Positions 26,959 through 36,261 of a stretch of 64,000 nucleotides of DNA are shown in pieces. Numbering within the stretch: position 1 is the first letter of the stretch; the number at the start of each line of letters is the position of its first letter. Made by a program: the position numbers and the translations under genes. The DNA comes from Acidovorax sp. NCPPB 4044. GTDB taxonomy: Bacteria > Pseudomonadota > Gammaproteobacteria > Burkholderiales > Burkholderiaceae_C. The DNA lies in contig NZ_JAMCOS010000001.1 of the NCBI RefSeq assembly GCF_028069655.1, positions 5,052,001-5,116,000 on the forward strand. The letters run 5' to 3'. Below the pieces are notes generated by a model. It was not told where the DNA came from, ran no database searches, and worked only from the letters and a program-made list of their open reading frames with translations.

Positions 26959-28596
26959 ATGGTCTTTCCCAATCGCATCGGCTCGCCGCCGTCCCCCACT
27001 TCACCCCGCCTACCCGCGCTGGAGGCGGTGCCTCCGCAAACCGCCGCGCAGTGCTCTGCCGCTGCCCCCGAGGGGCCGGACGTGCCGCGGCACCCCTCGC
27101 CGGCCCGGGGCCACGCGCAGCCCGGGCGGCCCCGCACCGCCCGGCTGCCGGCGGTGGGCGGCACGCTGGCGCAGGCCGCGCGCCCCGCGATCTCCGATGC
27201 CGCCTGGAAGCGCATGGCCGCGCTCCCGCCCGAGCAGCGGCAGCGCCTCAATGCCAAGGAGCGCGAAACGGTCGCCCAGGCGGTGAACGAGCTGCGCCGC
27301 CACGTCGAGGCCTCGGGCATCGACTTCGTCCCCGTCTTCGGCTTCTGGTCCCTGCGCACCAACAACCACCAGGAGCTGGGCAAGGCCAGCCAGGCGGAAG
27401 TGATCGAAGGCCGCGACACGCAGCCCGCGCGCGCCCTCGACTACCGCATGGATTACGTCGCCAGCACCGAGTACCGCGGCCGGCCGCAGCACCCGGGCGC
27501 CGTGGCGTCGATCGCGCCGTCGGAAGGCGGGCAGGTGCCGGGCACGCTCCTCAAGCTGCCGTTCGACCGTGCGGAAGAACTGCTCACCGTGCTGCTGGCC
27601 CGGGAAGTGGGCGCGGAGGCCGACCTGCGCAGCCCGCCCGATGCGGAGGGCGCGCCGCGCTCCAGCCTCATGTACCGGCCCGTGGTGCGCCCCGTGCAGA
27701 TGGACGATGGCAGCACCCTGCACGCCCTGCTGTTCGAAACCAACCCGGAGAGCGCCAAATCGCTGAGCAAGGTGTTCGGAGACGACGAGGGCCTCACCGC
27801 CGAGCGGCTGGCCTTCTTCATCGCGTCGAGCGAGGGCGGGTTCGAGCGCGACGGCAAGAAGCTCGGCGGCCCGAGCGCCGACTACTGGAAGGCCGGCATG
27901 CAGCGGCTCGCGGAAACGGGCGATGCGCCCGATCCGCTGCTGGCCCAGGCCTACCGCATCGCCACCGGGAGCCGCGCCCCGGACGGCCGCCTGGCGCTGG
28001 ACGCCATGGTGGGCGCCGCGGTGCCGCGCGGCACCTGGCACGGGCAGAAGGGCTGGCTCGCGCTGACCGAGGGCCGGCTGCCGGCGGTCTACGCCCAGCC
28101 TGCCGGCGCCGTCGCGCTGGCGCAGCACCGCCAGCACCAGCAGGCGCTGGACGGCGTGCTGACCGCATGGCGGTCGGGCGACGTGGCCCGCGCGGCCCGT
28201 GCGCAGGGAGGCGATGTCCGCGCCGCGCTGGCGCAGGCCGTGCCGCGATTGCTGCAGGAGAGCGGCTTCGACCCGGCCGTGTATGCGGCCTCGGCCCTCG
28301 GGGCGTCGGGCCACGGCCGGCATCTGCTGCACAGCGAATCGGATGCCCGCTCCGATCTGCAGGGGCTGTGCGCGCTGCAGGTGGTGGCCTTCGACCCCGC
28401 GCGGCACCCGGCAGTGCTGCCGCACCCGGAGGCCTGCGCGGTGTTCGAGGTGCCCCGGCCGGCCGGCGACGGCACCGCCGCGCAGGGCGGCCCCGTCACC
28501 GTGGCCGTGTTCCTGCACCGCGGCATCGACGGTGTCTCCGGCGGCCTGGAGCGCCCGCGCGGCGATCCCTTCGCGCCCGGTCGCGTGCTGCACTGA
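26959..28596 (+). CDS. ChaC-fold gamma-glutamylcyclotransferase, RipAY-like effector
   Basis: A 545-residue protein. The first 75 residues are Pro/Ser/Arg-rich and disordered, as in type III effectors. A ChaC-type domain follows: PVFGFWSL (125-132) replaces the FGYGSL loop, then EYRGRPQHPG (171-180) and VLLAREV with the probable catalytic Glu at 216. ChaC enzymes split glutathione into 5-oxoproline and Cys-Gly. The Ralstonia effector RipAY does this inside plant cells once bound to thioredoxin, and its catalytic Glu is also numbered 216. The C-terminal 200 residues are not part of ChaC and are unrecognised. ATG 26959 has GGAG 10 nt upstream. A perfect PIP box precedes the gene. Confidence 0.83.
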   Translation: MVFPNRIGSPPSPTSPRLPALEAVPPQTAAQCSAAAPEGPDVPRHPSPARGHAQPGRPRTARLPAVGGTLAQAARPAISDAAWKRMAALPPEQRQRLNAKERETVAQAVNELRRHVEASGIDFVPVFGFWSLRTNNHQELGKASQAEVIEGRDTQPARALDYRMDYVASTEYRGRPQHPGAVASIAPSEGGQVPGTLLKLPFDRAEELLTVLLAREVGAEADLRSPPDAEGAPRSSLMYRPVVRPVQMDDGSTLHALLFETNPESAKSLSKVFGDDEGLTAERLAFFIASSEGGFERDGKKLGGPSADYWKAGMQRLAETGDAPDPLLAQAYRIATGSRAPDGRLALDAMVGAAVPRGTWHGQKGWLALTEGRLPAVYAQPAGAVALAQHRQHQQALDGVLTAWRSGDVARAARAQGGDVRAALAQAVPRLLQESGFDPAVYAASALGASGHGRHLLHSESDARSDLQGLCALQVVAFDPARHPAVLPHPEACAVFEVPRPAGDGTAAQGGPVTVAVFLHRGIDGVSGGLERPRGDPFAPGRVLH

Positions 28597-28735
28597 CCGG
28601 GGGGCGGCTGGCATGGGGGCGGTGGGCCGGCGTTCCATGCATGCACCGGTGTGTTGCGCGGGGCGGTGGTTGGAGACCGCCGCCCCGGCCCCACCTGGGC
28701 AGGATGGCGGCCCCTGCCGCCCGGAGAATGCCCCC

Positions 28736-29800
28736 ATGACCACCCTTGCCGCCGCTTCCCCCGTGCTCAGCCTCCAGCCCCTGGGCCCGCTCTGGCCCAC
28801 GCTGGACCCGTTCCTCTTCTGCGCCCACCACGACGACGCCTATCCGCGCGGCAATGCGCGGCTGGGCCCCGATGCGCCGCTCGCGGGCCGCCAGATCGGG
28901 CAGGACTTCTCCCGCAAGGACGGCTGGAGCATGTACCACGGCGACGTGGTGCCCGGCTTCCCGCCGCACCCGCACCGGGGCTTCGAGACCGTGACCATCG
29001 TGCGCAAGGGCCTGATCGACCATGCCGATTCGCTGGGCGCGGCCGCCCGCTTCGGGCAGGGCGACGTGCAGTGGCTGACGGCCGGGCAGGGCGTGGTCCA
29101 TTCCGAGATGTTCCCGCTGCTGGATGCCGCGCAGCCCAACCCGCTGGAGCTGTTCCAGATCTGGCTCAACCTGCCCGCGGCGGACAAGATGGTGCCGCCG
29201 CATTTCACGATGTTCTGGGCGGGCGACATTCCCTGCCTGCAGAGCACCGACGGCGAAGGCCGCCGCACCGAGGTGACCGTGATCGCGGGCAGCCCGCCCG
29301 GCGCCTCGCTCCGGCCGCTGGCGCCGCCGCCGCACTCCTGGGCCGCGCGGCCGGCCTCCGACCTCGCGATCTGGACGCTGCGGCTCGCGCCCGGTGCCCG
29401 CCACGTGCTGCCGGCCGCGGCGGGCGACGGCACGCGGCGCATGCTCTACCACTTCGCGGGCGAAGGCGTGCGCGTGGCCGGCGAGGCCGTGGGCCATGCG
29501 GCGCTCGAGCTGCGCGCGGGCCAGCCGGTGGAACTGGTCAACGGCAGCGCCACCGAAGCGGCCGAATTCTTGCTGCTGCAGGGGCGCCCGCTGGGCGAGC
29601 CGGTGGTGCAGTACGGGCCGTTCGTGATGAACACGCAGGCGCAGATCCACGAGGCGCTGGCCGACTACCGGCGCACGCAGTTCGGCGGCTGGCCCTGGGG
29701 CGACGGCGCGCCGGTGCACGGGCCCGATGCGCGGCGCTTCGCGCGGCGGCCGGGCGGTGCGGCCGACGAGGTCCCGGAGCCCGCGCTTCCCGCCGCCTGA
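28736..29800 (+). CDS. Pirin-family protein
   Basis: A 354-residue bicupin of the pirin family. The N-terminal cupin has the metal-binding cluster FPPHPHRGFETVTIVRKG, then QWLTAGQGVVHSEMF, which supplies a further His and Glu. The C-terminal cupin has degenerate ligands, as usual. Bacterial pirins have been reported as quercetinase-like or as regulators of pyruvate metabolism; the role here is unknown. GGAGA precedes ATG 28736. It is longer than typical pirins of about 290 residues because of loop extensions and a tail. Confidence 0.9.
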   Translation: MTTLAAASPVLSLQPLGPLWPTLDPFLFCAHHDDAYPRGNARLGPDAPLAGRQIGQDFSRKDGWSMYHGDVVPGFPPHPHRGFETVTIVRKGLIDHADSLGAAARFGQGDVQWLTAGQGVVHSEMFPLLDAAQPNPLELFQIWLNLPAADKMVPPHFTMFWAGDIPCLQSTDGEGRRTEVTVIAGSPPGASLRPLAPPPHSWAARPASDLAIWTLRLAPGARHVLPAAAGDGTRRMLYHFAGEGVRVAGEAVGHAALELRAGQPVELVNGSATEAAEFLLLQGRPLGEPVVQYGPFVMNTQAQIHEALADYRRTQFGGWPWGDGAPVHGPDARRFARRPGGAADEVPEPALPAA

Positions 29801-29953
29801 AAAGTGCGGAACGGGCCCTGGCGCGGGCCGCTGCCCGGCAGTCGCCATGCCTGACAATGGCGCTTCGGCCGTGCCGCCCGGGTGCGGCGCCACCTCCGCG
29901 GTGGCGGCCATCCGCTCCTCTCCCGCTCCTCTCCTTTTCTCCAGAACCCAGCC

Positions 29954-30424
29954 ATGAACATCACCAAGGACACCGCGGTCACCCTGACCTACAAGATCAC
30001 TGACACGCAGGGCAAGCCGCTGGATTCGGGCCACGTGGCCTACCTGCACGGGGGCTACGACAACCTCTTCGCGAAGGTCGAGGCCGCGCTGGAAGGGCAG
30101 GCCGCGGGCTTCGCCACCACGGTCGAGCTGGCCGTGGCCGATGCCTTCGGCGAGCGCGACGAAAGCCTCGTGCGCAGCATTCCCAAGAGTGAATTCCCCC
30201 CCGGCGTGAAGGTGGGCGGCCAGTTGCGCGGCGTGACCGACGACGGCCAGCCGCACGTGTTCAACGTGGTCAAGATCAAGGGCCCCGAAGTGCACCTGGA
30301 CGGCAACCACCCGCTCGCCGGCCAGGCGCTGCGGTTCGCGTGCAAGGTGACCGAGGTGCGTGCCGCCACGGCCGAGGAAGTGGCCCACCGCCACGTGCAC
30401 GGCGGCCACGGCCACCACCATTGA
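29954..30424 (+). CDS. slyD: SlyD-type FKBP peptidyl-prolyl isomerase
   Basis: A 156-residue SlyD homologue. The split FKBP domain starts VTLTYKITDTQGKPLDSG and contains AYLHGGYDNLFAKVEAALEGQ. The IF chaperone insert carries VADAFGERDESLVRSIPKSEFP, and the final FKBP strand has LAGQALRFACKVTEVRAAT. The tail GGHGHHH is a short version of the nickel-binding His-rich tail. SlyD is a cytoplasmic folding helper that also donates nickel to hydrogenase maturation. Confidence 0.95.
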   Translation: MNITKDTAVTLTYKITDTQGKPLDSGHVAYLHGGYDNLFAKVEAALEGQAAGFATTVELAVADAFGERDESLVRSIPKSEFPPGVKVGGQLRGVTDDGQPHVFNVVKIKGPEVHLDGNHPLAGQALRFACKVTEVRAATAEEVAHRHVHGGHGHHH

Positions 30425-30466
30425 TCGGAGCGCGCCCGCCAGCCGCGAGCACGGGCGCGGTGGCCG

Positions 30467-31411
30467 TCAGAACTGCACGTCCACCACCACGTTGTCCTGG
30501 TACACGCCGGGCGGAGGGGGGCTCTGGTCGCCATAGACGCGGCCGGTGTAGGGCAGCGAGATCGGCGTGATGCCGTCGGTGAGGGCCGTGCCCGCCACGC
30601 GCGCGCCGGCCGCCGTGCCCCACACGCTGCCGTCCCCGCGGAACAGGTCGTAGGCCAGCCGGCTGCCGCCGCTGGCCATCTGGCGCCGTCCCCCGGCCGG
30701 GTAGGTGCCGGCCCCGAGCCCCACGGTGATCGACAGCCCCCGCGTGCACACCACCGAGACGCTGCCCGTCACCGTCGGGAACGCCGAGGGCAGCGGCGCC
30801 GCGCCGAACTGCACGTCCGGCGCGGCGAAAGTGCAGTCGTTGGTGACCACGAGCTGCACCGTCAGCAGGCGGTTCACGTTGCCGTTGCGAGGCGTGCCCA
30901 CGCAGAGATTGCCCAGGCCCAGCAGGCCTTCGCAGATGTTGGCGTATTCCCAGTTGACGCTGAGCGTGTCCGTGTAGGTGCCTGCGGGCACGTTCGCCCC
31001 GGGCGACGTGGTGATGCGCAGCGGCACGCCCGCGGTGTTGTTGCTGAGCAGCGAGAGCACGTTCGAGCCGCTCGCATTGATCACCAGCAGGCCCTGCGTG
31101 TAGTTGAGGCCGCCCAGGTCGGTGACCTGGTAGGGGATGGGCGGGTTGCTGCCGTTCTTGAGCGTGAGGCCGCTGGTGGGGCTCACGAACTTGGCCCGCA
31201 CGGTAGGCGTGCCGAGCGCGGAGAGCACGATGCCGCCGCACGCCATCGTGAACTGCGCTGTGGTGGTGATGGCCGGCCCCGACAGCACGCGCTGCGACGG
31301 CACGGAGCCGAGGTTGCCGCCCGTCTCGGTCTGCACGCAATCGGCGGCGGCGGGGCGGCAGGCCAGGGTGGCGAAGCCGGCGGCGGCCAGGGCCCAGGCT
31401 GTGCGCCGCAT
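30467..31411 (-). CDS. csuE: Csu-type fimbrial tip protein (two SCPU domains)
   Basis: A 314-residue exported protein with a signal peptide (RRTAWALAAAGFATLACRPAAA). It has two spore-coat-protein-U-like immunoglobulin folds, each with TYPAG/AGTYTDTLSVNW-like closing strands and paired cysteines. The double-domain form is that of CsuE, the tip adhesin of archaic chaperone-usher pili that binds abiotic surfaces. It is last in a five-gene operon; its ATG shares an A with the usher stop (TGATG). The symbol follows Acinetobacter nomenclature. Confidence 0.88.
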   Translation of the reverse strand: MRRTAWALAAAGFATLACRPAAADCVQTETGGNLGSVPSQRVLSGPAITTTAQFTMACGGIVLSALGTPTVRAKFVSPTSGLTLKNGSNPPIPYQVTDLGGLNYTQGLLVINASGSNVLSLLSNNTAGVPLRITTSPGANVPAGTYTDTLSVNWEYANICEGLLGLGNLCVGTPRNGNVNRLLTVQLVVTNDCTFAAPDVQFGAAPLPSAFPTVTGSVSVVCTRGLSITVGLGAGTYPAGGRRQMASGGSRLAYDLFRGDGSVWGTAAGARVAGTALTDGITPISLPYTGRVYGDQSPPPPGVYQDNVVVDVQF

Positions 31412-33852
31412 CACAGCGCACTCCCTGCCGCGCCGGGGGCCCCGGGCTCCGCGCCCGCGCGGCACACCACGCGCAGGTCGCGCTGTGCGGCGTGGTCGGC
31501 CTCGTCGAAGGCGGCGCGGCATTCGCGGCCATCGGGCGTGCGCACCACCAGCGTGTTGCGCGGGTGCAGCGCCGTCAGGTAGACCACGCCGTCCCATCCC
31601 ACCACGGTGGGCACGCGGCCCTGCTCGTGCACCACCGCGCTGCCCGGCGGCAGCGGCTTGCCGTCGGCGCCGAGCAGCGTGATCGTGGCCGTGCGCATGC
31701 GCAGCACCGGCAGGTGCACCAGCGTGCCGGTACCGCGCGCCACGGCCACGCGGCGCTCCAGCTCGGGCGTGTGCACGTCGGCAGGCAGCGAGAGCGGGTC
31801 GATCGCATAGCGCGCCGGGTAGTAGGCGGGCACGTTGGGCACGAGCAGGTAGCCCTGCGCATCGGTAGTGCCGGCCGGCTGGTGGTTGAAGGTGATCGGC
31901 ACGTCGGGCGTGCCTTCGGTGGAGACCAGCGCGAAGCCGTCCGTGACGCGGTTGGCCGCGAAGGCATAGCCGTCCATGAGGCCGAGCGAGCCCGAGGCCC
32001 CGGCCCAGTGCGTGGTGTCGGTGGCCGTGCCGAAGAGCCCGCCCTGCACCATGCCGTTGCGGCCCTGGTACTGCGCGCTCGCCAGCCGGTAGTTGCCGCC
32101 CGCGCTGCCGCCGGTGGAGCCGCTGCGCGTATGTCCCAGGTGCCAGCCCAGGCCGCCATCGCTCGGCAGGCTGCGCTGCAGGCTCGCCTCGCCCTGCATG
32201 GCCCGCCCCGTGCGCGTGGCGGCGGCCTGCGCGGTGAGCAGCGGATCGAGCAGGTAGGTGAGCTGGACCCGGAGCTGCGTTTCGCCCGTCTCGACGGTGC
32301 GGCCCGCAGTGAGCGAGAAGAACGCCTCGCGCCCCACGGGCACGCTGTAGCTCGCATAGGCGATGCGGCTGCGCGCCGTGCCGGGGCCGCCGCGCAGGTC
32401 GATCCACCCCGCGCCCAGCGAGCCGATGCCGCGCACCAGGCTGGCGTTGATCTGGCGGGTGCGCTGGTAGGGGCGCTGTGCATCGCCGCCGTAGTCGCCC
32501 GCGTCGCCGAAGCCCGGCGTGCGCCGCGTCTCCAGCAGCGACACGCCGCCGCGCGTCGTGTGGTACTGGTAGCCGGCGCTCCATTGCCAGCCGCCGGGGC
32601 GGTTGCTGGCCCCGCCGGCGGCCCCTTCGGAGCGGCCGTGCGAGAGCGAGCCGTTGAACACGCCGCGCGTGCCCCAGCGCGCCACGCCGCCCGCGCCCAC
32701 CACGGCCAGCCCCTGGCCCGCCTGGGCCTGGCCTTCGACGGTGACCGCATCGGTGATCCCGCGCCGCACCACGCCCGCGGCGAGCGGCCGGCCGTACGCG
32801 AAACTGCGCAGGCCGTAGGCGCGCCGCAGGGCGCCGAGCGAGACGGAATAGTCGGTCCACCCGGGCCGCAGCAGCTGGCTGCTCACGTAGAACGGCACCG
32901 AGGTGACCACCTGCCGGCCCAGCGCATCGGTGGTGACCACGGAGGCCGTGCCGGCGCCGCTCACGGCCGGCAGATCGCCCAGCGTGAACGGCCCGGGCTG
33001 CACGTTGTGCCGGCCGGCCCGGAAGCCGTTGACGAACACGTCCACCGCCGAGGGCACGGCCGCCTGGCCCGCGAACTCGGGCATGGGGTAGGTGACGAGG
33101 TCGGGCCGCGCGGCGAAATTGCGCGCCCACTGCACGCCGCCCAGGCGCACCGGCGTGGTCCAGGCGAGCGCGCCGGTGATGAGGTCGCCCGCCGCCCAGG
33201 ACGTGGCCGTGGCGGCGTTGGTGTCGGTCCAGGCGGTGTCGTAGCGCAGGTAGCCGTCGCCCGCGCCGCCGTCGGTGCGGCGCAGGATGCCCATGTTGGA
33301 GACCACGCCGTGCGAGCCGAAGAGGCGCTGCTCCGACCACACCGAGGCGGCCGTGCGCCCGCGCGACCGGGTGGCGTACAGCTCGTAGTTCATCAGCAGC
33401 CCCGTGCCCTGCGACACCACCACGTCCTCGCGCGGCCCGGTGCCCAGCACCTGGCCGGGCAGCCATTCGGGCGGCACGTCGATGCGCAGGCGCTGCGCCA
33501 GGCTGTCGTAGGCCACGGTGACGCCCGGCAGCCCGTCCACGGCCACCAGCGTGCCGTCCGGCCGGTCGGTGCGCACATGGAGGCGCCGCAGTACCAGCGC
33601 ATCGATCTCGAAATGCGGCCCGCGCTGGCGCACGGCCACCAGTTCGCCGCTCGCTTGGCCGTTCACGTCCACCTCCAGGTAGAATATGGCCGGTGCCGCG
33701 GCCTGCCCCGGCGCAGGGGGCGGCAGGGCAGGGTCCCCGGCGGACAGCAGCCGCGGCAGGCAGGCCAGCAGCGCCAGAAAGGCCGGCAGGCGGCGGCCGG
33801 CGCCCGCCCGGGCGCTGGTGCGGCGGCGGCGTGCGGGGTCATTGCGCGGCAC
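31411..33852 (-). CDS. csuD: Csu-type fimbrial usher
   Basis: An 813-residue outer-membrane usher (FimD/PapC superfamily, archaic CsuD class). After a signal peptide (to about residue 38) comes the N-terminal chaperone-subunit binding domain (FYLEVDVNGQASGELVAVRQRG). Then the 24-strand barrel starts near SQGTGLLMNYELYATRSRG, the plug follows (FVNGFRAGRHNVQPGPFTLGDLP), and late domains include NHQPAGTTDAQGYLLVPNVPAYYPARYAIDP. The length fits. It overlaps the chaperone gene by 14 nt and the tip gene by 1 nt, so all are co-translated. Confidence 0.93.
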   Translation of the reverse strand: MPRNDPARRRRTSARAGAGRRLPAFLALLACLPRLLSAGDPALPPPAPGQAAAPAIFYLEVDVNGQASGELVAVRQRGPHFEIDALVLRRLHVRTDRPDGTLVAVDGLPGVTVAYDSLAQRLRIDVPPEWLPGQVLGTGPREDVVVSQGTGLLMNYELYATRSRGRTAASVWSEQRLFGSHGVVSNMGILRRTDGGAGDGYLRYDTAWTDTNAATATSWAAGDLITGALAWTTPVRLGGVQWARNFAARPDLVTYPMPEFAGQAAVPSAVDVFVNGFRAGRHNVQPGPFTLGDLPAVSGAGTASVVTTDALGRQVVTSVPFYVSSQLLRPGWTDYSVSLGALRRAYGLRSFAYGRPLAAGVVRRGITDAVTVEGQAQAGQGLAVVGAGGVARWGTRGVFNGSLSHGRSEGAAGGASNRPGGWQWSAGYQYHTTRGGVSLLETRRTPGFGDAGDYGGDAQRPYQRTRQINASLVRGIGSLGAGWIDLRGGPGTARSRIAYASYSVPVGREAFFSLTAGRTVETGETQLRVQLTYLLDPLLTAQAAATRTGRAMQGEASLQRSLPSDGGLGWHLGHTRSGSTGGSAGGNYRLASAQYQGRNGMVQGGLFGTATDTTHWAGASGSLGLMDGYAFAANRVTDGFALVSTEGTPDVPITFNHQPAGTTDAQGYLLVPNVPAYYPARYAIDPLSLPADVHTPELERRVAVARGTGTLVHLPVLRMRTATITLLGADGKPLPPGSAVVHEQGRVPTVVGWDGVVYLTALHPRNTLVVRTPDGRECRAAFDEADHAAQRDLRVVCRAGAEPGAPGAAGSAL

Positions 33853-34708
33853 GGGGCAGCGGCGCCTCGCGCCCGTTCACGGTGGCCTGCAGTTCATGCG
33901 CCGGCGGAGGCGCGCGCTCCAGCTCCCAGCGCCGGTGGCTGTGCGGCAGCACGTAGCCCAGCAGGCCGGGCGTGACGACCGAGTCCGTGCCGCCGGCGGC
34001 GTGCCAGCGCACGGCGGTGAGCCGCGCGTGCCCCGGCCCCGCATTGCGCACGACGAGGTGGTGTGTGCCCGCGGGATCGCGCTCCACCTCCCAGCGCAGC
34101 ACGGGCTCCAGCACGTCGCCCACCCCGAGGTTGGCGAGCAGGCTGGCATGGGTGGCGGGCATGCGCGGGCCGAGCGTGCCGGGCGCATAGACGAACAGCG
34201 GAATCGCATAGCGGATCTGCAGCCGCACCCCGAGCTGCGTGGCGGGCGCTGCGGGCCGGGCCGCGCCGGGCGGGGCTTCCATCGCCGCCGTCGGCGCGGG
34301 CAGCTCGTCGAGCAGCACGCGGTAGGCGTGTTCCTGCCCGGGCGGCACGGGCAGCGTGGCGATGAGCCGCACCATCTGCCGCGCCCCCGGCGGGATCTGG
34401 CTGATCGGCGGGCTGGCGACCACGGCCTGCTGGGGAACGAAGCGGTCGCCACCGTTCTCCTGCTGCCAGCCGAGCACGCGGGCCTGCAGCGCCACGGGCT
34501 CGGTGCCCCGGTTTTCGACCCAGAGCGCGACGGCCCGCTGGTCGCCGGCGATGACCGGGTCCACCGGCCAGATCATGAGCGGCGTGGCGGCGCGGGCGGC
34601 ACCGGCCGCGGCCAGCAGCAGCCAGGCCAGCGCCAGCACCGGCAGTGCCAGCGCCGCGAGGCGGCGGCCCCGAGGGGGCGGTCGGGTGGGCAGACGCAGC
34701 GTCACCAT
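33839..34708 (-). CDS. csuC: Csu-type periplasmic fimbrial chaperone
   Basis: A 289-residue PapD-like chaperone that caps pilin subunits in the periplasm and delivers them to the usher. A signal peptide (LAALALPVLALAWLLLAAAGAARA) leads to strands LMIWPVDPVIAGDQRAVALWVENRG. The family's conserved block is RLQIRYAIPLFVYAP. Archaic chaperones have long F1-G1 loops, consistent with the insert around residues 130-155. It overlaps the preceding subunit gene by 7 nt and the usher by 14 nt. Confidence 0.92.
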   Translation of the reverse strand: MVTLRLPTRPPPRGRRLAALALPVLALAWLLLAAAGAARAATPLMIWPVDPVIAGDQRAVALWVENRGTEPVALQARVLGWQQENGGDRFVPQQAVVASPPISQIPPGARQMVRLIATLPVPPGQEHAYRVLLDELPAPTAAMEAPPGAARPAAPATQLGVRLQIRYAIPLFVYAPGTLGPRMPATHASLLANLGVGDVLEPVLRWEVERDPAGTHHLVVRNAGPGHARLTAVRWHAAGGTDSVVTPGLLGYVLPHSHRRWELERAPPPAHELQATVNGREAPLPRAAQ

Positions 34709-35298
34709 GAGAGCGTGACCCTCACGGTATCGGTGTACGTGCCAGCTGCCAGCCCGAAGCCCGGGAACGTGACCGTGCCCTGCAGCGGCAGCGCGGTGGC
34801 CGTGGCGCCCAGCGTGATGCCGGCCGGCACGTTCGGCACCAGGGCGGCCGTGGTGGCGGCGACCAGCGCGAGCGCATAGGGCACGTAGCCCCCCGCGCTG
34901 TTGGAGAGCCGGCGCTGCCCGCCCTGCGCGTGCTGGCCTTCGTCGGCAGCCACCTGCACCGCCGTGCCGGGCGTGCACTGGATCAGCGCCTGCCCGCCCA
35001 TGCCCGAGCCGGCCAGCCGGGTCTCGTTGCCCGTGCGCACGGCGGAGTGCGTGCCGAAATCGATGGTTCCGAAGTTCAGGCCCGTGGTCTGCCCGCTGCC
35101 GCCGGCCACCATGCAGCCGCGCACGATGGCGGCGTTGACCGAGAAGCTGCCCGTGGTGGGAATGGTGGCGGGCACGGCCGGGGCGGGCGACAGCAGCGCC
35201 AGCAACGGCAACAGCACCAGGCCCGGCGTGGTCGGCTTCGTCGCCGGCAATGCAGCGGCGCGCCCACGCCGCGCCGCAGGGCGCATGGCGTTTCGCAT
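34702..35298 (-). CDS. Csu-type fimbrial subunit (SCPU domain)
   Basis: A 198-residue exported pilin-like subunit. The signal peptide includes LVLLPLLALLSPAPAVPA. The mature SCPU domain starts with FSVNAAIVRGCMVAGGSG and ends with FGLAAGTYTDTVRVTLSW, the standard closing strand used for donor-strand exchange. It is second in the operon, 59 bp after the first subunit. It likely corresponds to one of the minor subunits CsuA or CsuB. Confidence 0.88.
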   Translation of the reverse strand: MRNAMRPAARRGRAAALPATKPTTPGLVLLPLLALLSPAPAVPATIPTTGSFSVNAAIVRGCMVAGGSGQTTGLNFGTIDFGTHSAVRTGNETRLAGSGMGGQALIQCTPGTAVQVAADEGQHAQGGQRRLSNSAGGYVPYALALVAATTAALVPNVPAGITLGATATALPLQGTVTFPGFGLAAGTYTDTVRVTLSW

Positions 35299-35357
35299 GG
35301 ATGAGACTCCTCCCTCGCCGCCGGTTGCCGGCGGCCTTCAAAGCGTCGGCAGGCCGG

Positions 35358-35996
35358 TCAGAAGGTCAGGGTGACCTGCAGCTGGTCCGTGTAGAGGCCG
35401 GCGGGCAGTGCCACGGCGTTGGTCTTGTTCACCAGGCCGTAGATCGGCAGCGCGAACGGATTGCCGGCCGAGGGCACGGCGATCCCCGTGATGGCCGTGG
35501 CCGCGGTGAACGGCACCGTGTGGCCCGGATCGCGGTAGACGTCGTAGGGCAGGAAGGCGGAGCCGTTGGACATCGCGCGCGTGCCGGTGCCGACGCCCGC
35601 GCCCTGTCCGGGGTTGGTGCCGCCGTCGATGGTCATGCTGAACGCGGTGATCTCCGGCGAGCACACGATCTGGGTGACGCCCGCGCCGCCTTCGCCGCCG
35701 CTGGCCGTGGCGGTGGCCGTGCCCACGAATGTGGCCGGCCGCGAGCCGAAATCCAGCGTGCCGAAGTCGGCGCCCGACACGGTGCCGGGCCCGCCGTTGA
35801 TCACGCAGCCGGACGTGAGCATCATGCGTGCGCCGAGCACGCCCGACAGGGTGGCCGCCTCCAGAGGGGCGGTGGCGCTGCCTGCCAGCACCAGCATGCC
35901 GGCCGCCACAGCCGCCAGCGCGCTGCTGCGCCTGCGGCCGTGGGGCCGGGATGGGGACGGCACGGGGCGTGCCGGAGGGGTGGATCTCGCTTCCAT
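35358..35996 (-). CDS. Csu-type major fimbrial subunit (SCPU domain)
   Basis: A 212-residue exported subunit and first gene of the operon, so most likely the main rod protein (CsuA/B role). It has a signal peptide (RRRSSALAAVAAGMLVLAGSATAPLEA), then SGVLGARMMLTSGCVINGG and the closing strand ALPAGLYTDQLQVTLTF. I chose ATG 35996, preceded by GGAGAAAG; the frame continues upstream to 36125 without a better site. Acinetobacter loci have three extra subunits before the chaperone, whereas here there are two. Confidence 0.87.
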   Translation of the reverse strand: MEARSTPPARPVPSPSRPHGRRRSSALAAVAAGMLVLAGSATAPLEAATLSGVLGARMMLTSGCVINGGPGTVSGADFGTLDFGSRPATFVGTATATASGGEGGAGVTQIVCSPEITAFSMTIDGGTNPGQGAGVGTGTRAMSNGSAFLPYDVYRDPGHTVPFTAATAITGIAVPSAGNPFALPIYGLVNKTNAVALPAGLYTDQLQVTLTF

Positions 35997-36261
35997 CGCT
36001 TTCTCCTCTCCAAGAAAAAAACCGATGCCGGGCGCTTGAGCGGATAGCCGAGTTGTCGTTATTGGGTGCGCGCCGCAACGGGCGAATGCGCCTCCGGTCC
36101 GCCGGAGGCCCCGGGCCTGGTTCACCCGGGAAGAAGGGTGGTCTGCGCCACTTGTTTCAAACCTGTGCGGACGATGTTACAGGTGATCGGAAAGCGATGA
36201 AAGAGTGGAATGCCGAAAAGCCCGCAAGCTGCTCGGCCGTTTTTCCCACGCGCCGGGCCTG

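Noticed and set aside
31492..33975. 827-codon open frame opposite the usher gene
   Set aside because: The usher on the minus strand has every expected motif and overlaps its operon neighbours; the plus-strand frame is His/Arg/Ala-rich without structure.
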